Below, one piece after another: positions 60,910 to 64,000 of a stretch of DNA of 64,000 nucleotides. The DNA is from Rhodoluna lacicola (GTDB lineage: Bacteria; Actinomycetota; Actinomycetes; Actinomycetales; Microbacteriaceae), in NCBI RefSeq assembly GCF_000699505.1, contig NZ_CP007490.1, forward strand, positions 930,001-994,000, read 5' to 3'. The notes beneath the pieces are model-generated. The model was not told the DNA's origin, searched no databases, and worked only from the letters and a program-made list of their open reading frames with translations. Numbering within the stretch: the first letter of the stretch is position 1; each line of letters begins with the position of its first letter. The position numbers were made by a program, and so were the translations under genes.

Positions 60910-60966
60910 ATGACAGAGATTTCAATGACCGATTGCTGCGGCGGCGCTTGCCAGTGCAAGAAGTAG
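60910..60966 (+). CDS. 18-residue cysteine-rich peptide
   Basis: A very short reading frame. Peptide: MTEISMTDCCGGACQCKK, four Cys within eight residues (CCGGACQC) and a basic end. Support for a real gene: a textbook ribosome binding site AGAAGGAGATAAAC directly before the ATG, a plausible promoter at 60840, and a strong terminator 33 bases after the stop. No larger gene follows on the same strand, so it is not an ordinary leader peptide. Four clustered Cys could bind a metal ion or be redox active. I do not recognise the family. Confidence 0.6.
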   Translation: MTEISMTDCCGGACQCKK

Positions 60967-60998
60967 CCAATCGCTAAACAATCACTAAAGCTTTAAGG

Positions 60999-61029
60999 AA
61001 ACCCCCAAACATTGGCTTGGGGGTTTTCT
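60999..61029. terminator. Terminator between the Cys-rich peptide gene and the desaturase
   Basis: AAACCCCCAA-ACATTGGC-TTGGGGGTTT, a 10-bp stem with a following TTCTC tail. It lies between convergent genes. Confidence 0.85.
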
Positions 61030-61039
61030 CACGTTTGTG

Positions 61040-62128
61040 TTAGCTACGTGGCCGAAGCGTGGCCACCATTGGGCAGACAAATGGATCTGAGTTTTTACTC
61101 AGTCCAACATCGTTTAGATAACGCATGACCACCATGTAACTGGAGAGCAGATTCATCTCAACCAATGGGATTGCATTTTCTTTGCAGTACTCAACAACGA
61201 TCTTGTGAGCCTTGGCTAGGTTCGGGCGGGCCATTGACGGAAACAGGTGATGCTCTACCTGGTAATTTAAGCCGCCCATAAGGTTGTCGGTCAGCCAGGA
61301 ACCGCGAATATTTCGGCTGGTTAGCACCTGCCGCTGAAAGAAATCAATTTTTGAATCTTTTGCTACCAGCGGCATTCCCTTGTGATTTGGCGCGAAGGCC
61401 GCACCCATAAAGAAGCCAAACATAAGCATCATAAAGAACCACAGGGCAATCGCCCAGGCCCAGCCAAACATTAGAGTCAGCACAATGTATGGACCGGTTT
61501 GGCGAACCAACATCAAACCAAACTCAAGCGATCTGGTGCCAATCTTTCGGTCTTTGCGTTTCAAACTGGCAAGGCTGTCCAGCAGTAGATCAAATCCGGT
61601 GAACAAAAGAAGCAGCGGAAATAGAAAACCCTGGCGATTTGAGAACCAACGCTCGACACCTTTTTTCTCATCGCGTGATTCAACAGTGAAACTCAAAACG
61701 CGAATGGCGATATCTGGGTCCTCGCCAATTTGATTTGGCTTCTGGTGATGTTTGTTGTGCTTACGCAACCAGAAGCCGTAGCTCAAGCCAGCAAATAGAT
61801 TTGCCAGGATTAATCCAGCCCAATCGTTTGCCTTATTGCTCTTAAAAATTTGACGATGGGCAGCTTCATGAGCGATAAATCCGTACTGTGCTGCCATAAC
61901 ACCAAGCAGGCCAACGATTAGAAATGCGCCAAATATCCAAGCCCAGTGCTGAGCGACCATTTGCCCAAGGAAGCCCCCGGCTACCCAAAGTCCAGATGCG
62001 ATTACAGAAATGCCGATCAGGCGAATAACGTAAAAACTTGGCTTCTTGTGAAGTAGTCCAGCGTTTCTAACGCGGTTCAAGATTTCAGTGAATTGAGAGA
62101 CCGTCTGTCGGCCGACTAAAACGGTCAT
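61040..62128 (-). CDS. Membrane fatty acid desaturase (acyl-lipid/acyl-CoA type)
   Basis: 362 residues. The three His boxes of the front-end/omega desaturase superfamily are present: HEAAH (87-91), HNKHH (124-128) and QVEHHLF (290-296, with Gln as in front-end desaturases). Four to six membrane helices surround them. There is no fused cytochrome b5 domain, so an external electron donor such as ferredoxin is required; fdxA at 4.1 kb is one candidate but unlinked. It likely tunes membrane fluidity. Regiospecificity is not predictable. Confidence 0.92.
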   Translation of the reverse strand: MTVLVGRQTVSQFTEILNRVRNAGLLHKKPSFYVIRLIGISVIASGLWVAGGFLGQMVAQHWAWIFGAFLIVGLLGVMAAQYGFIAHEAAHRQIFKSNKANDWAGLILANLFAGLSYGFWLRKHNKHHQKPNQIGEDPDIAIRVLSFTVESRDEKKGVERWFSNRQGFLFPLLLLFTGFDLLLDSLASLKRKDRKIGTRSLEFGLMLVRQTGPYIVLTLMFGWAWAIALWFFMMLMFGFFMGAAFAPNHKGMPLVAKDSKIDFFQRQVLTSRNIRGSWLTDNLMGGLNYQVEHHLFPSMARPNLAKAHKIVVEYCKENAIPLVEMNLLSSYMVVMRYLNDVGLSKNSDPFVCPMVATLRPRS

Positions 62129-62137
62129 GTCCTAAGA

Positions 62138-62563
62138 CTACGGGCCAAAGAGGTAAATACCCTGTGGATTGGCTGTAAATGACCTATTTGGTCTTTTCTT
62201 TCCATAACCCTCGGAAATTTGCTTGAGTCGGTGTGCAACCAAGAGCTTGATGATCTTTTTGGTGAGCGGTTTTTCATTGGTGAAATGGAGCGCACTCAGG
62301 GTTTGCGAGTAGTTAGCCAAATCGGACTTCAATGCTCCAAGAGTTGTGCCAGAGAACGGGTAATAACTGCAGAAATTTTTGTTGGCAGCAAAACCGCCAA
62401 CTACCCCACCGGGCACCTTGAAGCAAGGCAGCCCATAACTGATTGCCTCTTCGGCATCGGGCAGCAGCCTGCGCATTTCTTGGCGGACTTCCTCTAGTAG
62501 CTTGCGCTGCTCTGGCGAAACTGTTTTTAGGTAATCGTCAATAACCGTCAAAGCTATTGCCAC
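62138..62563 (-). CDS. DUF1801 (YdhG-like) domain protein
   Basis: 141 residues. VIDDYLKTVSPEQRKLLEEV then EEAISYGLPCFKVPGGVVGG and CSYYPFSGTTLGALKSDL, NEKPLTKKIIKLLVAHRL are the family blocks; the fold is YdhG-like, small and soluble, with unknown function. The last 30 residues (GYGKKRPNRSFTANPQGIYL) extend beyond the usual domain. The start overlaps the neighbouring small membrane gene by 10 bases. Confidence 0.82.
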   Translation of the reverse strand: MAIALTVIDDYLKTVSPEQRKLLEEVRQEMRRLLPDAEEAISYGLPCFKVPGGVVGGFAANKNFCSYYPFSGTTLGALKSDLANYSQTLSALHFTNEKPLTKKIIKLLVAHRLKQISEGYGKKRPNRSFTANPQGIYLFGP

Positions 62564-62778
62564 CTAATCATCCCAATGACACCTGCGGTTGCATAGAAAA
62601 ACTGCAAAAGTAAAATTCCTTTGTGCTTTCCCAAATAAGCCCAGATGCCAATCAACGCGGATGAGGTAAGTAGTAATCCAAAACCAAGGAACTCAAGACC
62701 GGTATTGGATGCCACTAAAAGTGAGTAAATGATGGCCGTTGCTACGCCAAGCCATTCAAAAACCTTTTGAGTTTTCAC
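62554..62778 (-). CDS. Small three-helix membrane protein
   Basis: 74 residues with three hydrophobic helices separated by short loops (VFEWLGVATAIIYSLLVA, EFLGFGLLLTSSALIGIWAY, ILLLQFFYATAGVIGMIRW). It looks like a single-repeat transporter-like or CBU_0592-type protein; function unknown. It overlaps both neighbours (ATGA with the SRPBCC gene), so it belongs to a three-gene unit with the SRPBCC and DUF1801 genes. Confidence 0.7.
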   Translation of the reverse strand: MKTQKVFEWLGVATAIIYSLLVASNTGLEFLGFGLLLTSSALIGIWAYLGKHKGILLLQFFYATAGVIGMIRWQ

Positions 62779-63242
62779 CGGGCCAGAAAAATTTCCAGAT
62801 TGTCGAAGTAACTCTGCATGCCTTCGCGAGAGGCATCGGCCTGCTCAGCCGGCATCTCGCCAAATTGGGTGAACTTTACCCAGGACCTGTTGCCGCGTTC
62901 TTCAAAATCAACCACGATTAGGTGTGCGGGTGCGTTGTCATCGCGAGCGAGGAACTCCTGTTCGTCTTGACTATAAGAAAGCGTGTGCACCATTTTCTTT
63001 TTTGGTTCAAACTCGCTGTAGCGGCCCCAGAAATACGCGTTGAACCCGTTTGCGCTCACGTCAACTGCAACTGCCCAGCGCCCACCAACTTGATTTTCAG
63101 TGGTGACAGAGCCAGGAACCACAGTCAGCATGGTTGGGCTGTACCAGCTTTCAAGCGCCTGGGGTGATGTCCAGGCGTTCCAAAGCTCATCGATGCTGGC
63201 ATCAAACTCTCGCTCGACAAAATAAAGTTCGTTGTGTTCCAC
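62775..63242 (-). CDS. SRPBCC/AHSA1-domain protein
   Basis: 155 residues of the activator-of-Hsp90-like START superfamily: VEREFDASIDELWNAWTSPQ, ALESWYSPTMLTVVPGSV, GGRWAVAV and the C-terminal helix MQSYFDNLEIFLAR. Members bind small hydrophobic ligands; the role here is unknown. AHSA1 plus DUF1801 genes together are a common small-protein neighbourhood. It lies ten bases after ychF on the same strand. Confidence 0.83.
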   Translation of the reverse strand: MEHNELYFVEREFDASIDELWNAWTSPQALESWYSPTMLTVVPGSVTTENQVGGRWAVAVDVSANGFNAYFWGRYSEFEPKKKMVHTLSYSQDEQEFLARDDNAPAHLIVVDFEERGNRSWVKFTQFGEMPAEQADASREGMQSYFDNLEIFLAR

Positions 63243-63252
63243 TTTTCTTTCC

Positions 63253-64000
63253 TTAGACGTTGAAACGGAATTCGACTACGTCTCCATCTTTCATCACGTA
63301 GTCCTTGCCTTCCATGCGCACCTTTCCGGCTGCCTTAGCATCGGCCATGTTTCCCGCCGCCATCAGGTCGTCAAACGAAACAATCTCGGCCTTGATGAAT
63401 CCGCGCTGGAAATCGGTGTGAATTACGCCAGCTGCCTGTGGTGCGGTCCAGCCCTTGTGGATGGTCCAAGCCCTAGCCTCTTTGGGACCAACGGTTAGAT
63501 AGGTTTGCAAACCAAGGGTGTCAAAACCGATTCGAGCCAGTTGGTCCAAACCAGATTCGTCCTGACCAAGAGATGCCAGAAGTTCATTTGCCTCTTCGGC
63601 AGAAAGATCAATCAGCTCTGACTCAACTTTGGCATCAAGGAAAACCGCCTCGGCCGGAGCTACCAAGTCAGCCAGGGCTTTCTTCTTTGCGGCATCGGTC
63701 AAGATTGATTCGTCAACGTTGAAAACGTAAATGATTGGCTTGGCAGTTAGCAGACCCAGTTCCTTGATTGGGGTTAGGTCAACATCGGATGAAGAGATTG
63801 GCTTGCCGCCATTTAATACGGCGAGCGCGGCATCAATAGTTTCTAGCGCAGCCGGTTCCATTTTCTTGCCCTTGACCTCTTTTTCAATGCGCGGGCGCGC
63901 CTTTTCAAGGGTTTCCATGTCAGCAAGGATTAGCTCGGTGTTGATGGTCTCTATGTCACTCGCGGCATCTACCTTGCCGTCAACGTGCACTACGTCACTG
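63253..64000 (-). CDS. ychF: Redox-regulated ATPase/GTPase YchF, C-terminal part (5' end off right edge)
   Basis: About 248 residues of the C-terminal two thirds. DIETINTELILADMETLEKA, then LTAKPIIYVFNVDES (nucleotide-base specificity region), a coiled-coil arm, and the TGS domain: LQTYLTVGPKEARAWTIHKG, AAGVIHTDFQRGFIKAEIVS and EGKDYVMKDGDVVEFRFNV as the closing segment. The P-loop lies outside the window. YchF (OLA1) binds ribosomes and has a role in stress responses. No start codon should be assigned here. Confidence 0.95.
   Translation of the reverse strand, partial: SDVVHVDGKVDAASDIETINTELILADMETLEKARPRIEKEVKGKKMEPAALETIDAALAVLNGGKPISSSDVDLTPIKELGLLTAKPIIYVFNVDESILTDAAKKKALADLVAPAEAVFLDAKVESELIDLSAEEANELLASLGQDESGLDQLARIGFDTLGLQTYLTVGPKEARAWTIHKGWTAPQAAGVIHTDFQRGFIKAEIVSFDDLMAAGNMADAKAAGKVRMEGKDYVMKDGDVVEFRFNV

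Noticed and set aside
60910-60966. Cys-rich small frame as a poly-Cys attenuator leader
   Set aside because: No same-strand gene follows; a terminator and a convergent desaturase gene come next, so the classic attenuator model does not fit.
1-64000. Insertion sequences, prophage, CRISPR arrays, rRNA operons
   Set aside because: No transposase or integrase motifs, no regularly spaced repeats and no rRNA sequence were seen; the only tRNA recognised is tRNA-Leu at 24992.

Overview
The window looks like a piece of a compact actinobacterial chromosome. It is most likely from Microbacteriaceae, and probably from a small-genome freshwater lineage of the Rhodoluna/Aquiluna type; that lineage call is inference. 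The evidence is a fused Kgd-type 2-oxoglutarate dehydrogenase/decarboxylase, a SigR-RsrA thiol-stress pair of the mycothiol-using type, an actinobacterial Tad locus (TadA-TadB-TadC-pilin-TadE-like), a tmRNA tag ending FALAA, roughly half G+C by eye, very short intergenic gaps and many stop/start overlaps. No insertion sequence, prophage, CRISPR array or rRNA gene was seen, and gene order reads as ordinary chromosome.

Layout. 1-7.5 kb: the N-terminal part of recG, rsmD, then leftward citrate synthase, DapC, ferredoxin, a PIG-L deacetylase with a membrane tail, and typA. 7.7-14.0 kb: a DCC-family protein and a CPBP-family membrane protein, then a cobalamin riboswitch heading five overlapping genes. 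These encode a secreted alpha-barrel protein resembling the N-terminal half of transcobalamin, a small membrane-anchored protein resembling its C-terminal (DUF4430-like) half, and a complete ECF transporter (T, fused A-A', S). This is the most interesting system in the window. 14-20 kb: DoxX, a HicB-like protein, TRIC and LysE transporters, tmRNA, and smpB-ftsX-ftsE-prfB. 20-25 kb: an MFS transporter, a Tad pilus locus with a 51-residue pilin-like gene, and tRNA-Leu(UAG). 25-38 kb: MFS transporters, a secreted subtilase, GNAT, ung, metY-metX (direct sulfhydrylation route to methionine), a GT87-like mannosyltransferase, an old yellow enzyme and two CorC/HlyC-type CBS proteins.

38-46.7 kb: kgd, apparently starting at CTG, a degenerate SGNH protein, rsrA-sigR (leftward), and aroA-rsgA-hisN. 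46.7-58 kb: a myo-inositol catabolic region with gntR, iolG, an iolE-like gene, lacI, iolH, iolD, iolB, iolA, an aldolase-like gene and iolC. Together these cover inositol to malonic-semialdehyde/acetyl-CoA-level products, but no transporter lies within the cluster. A near-identical 20-bp motif lies in front of both gntR and iolC. 58-64 kb: small membrane proteins, cysK-cysE, an 18-residue cysteine-rich peptide gene with its own ribosome binding site and terminator, a fatty acid desaturase, DUF1801 and SRPBCC proteins, and the C-terminal part of ychF running off the right edge.

Sulfur and thiol functions recur (metY, metX, cysK, cysE, SigR/RsrA, PIG-L deacetylase, the Cys-rich peptide), and B12 uptake is under riboswitch control. 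All family assignments are from reading protein motifs by eye; no database search was run.
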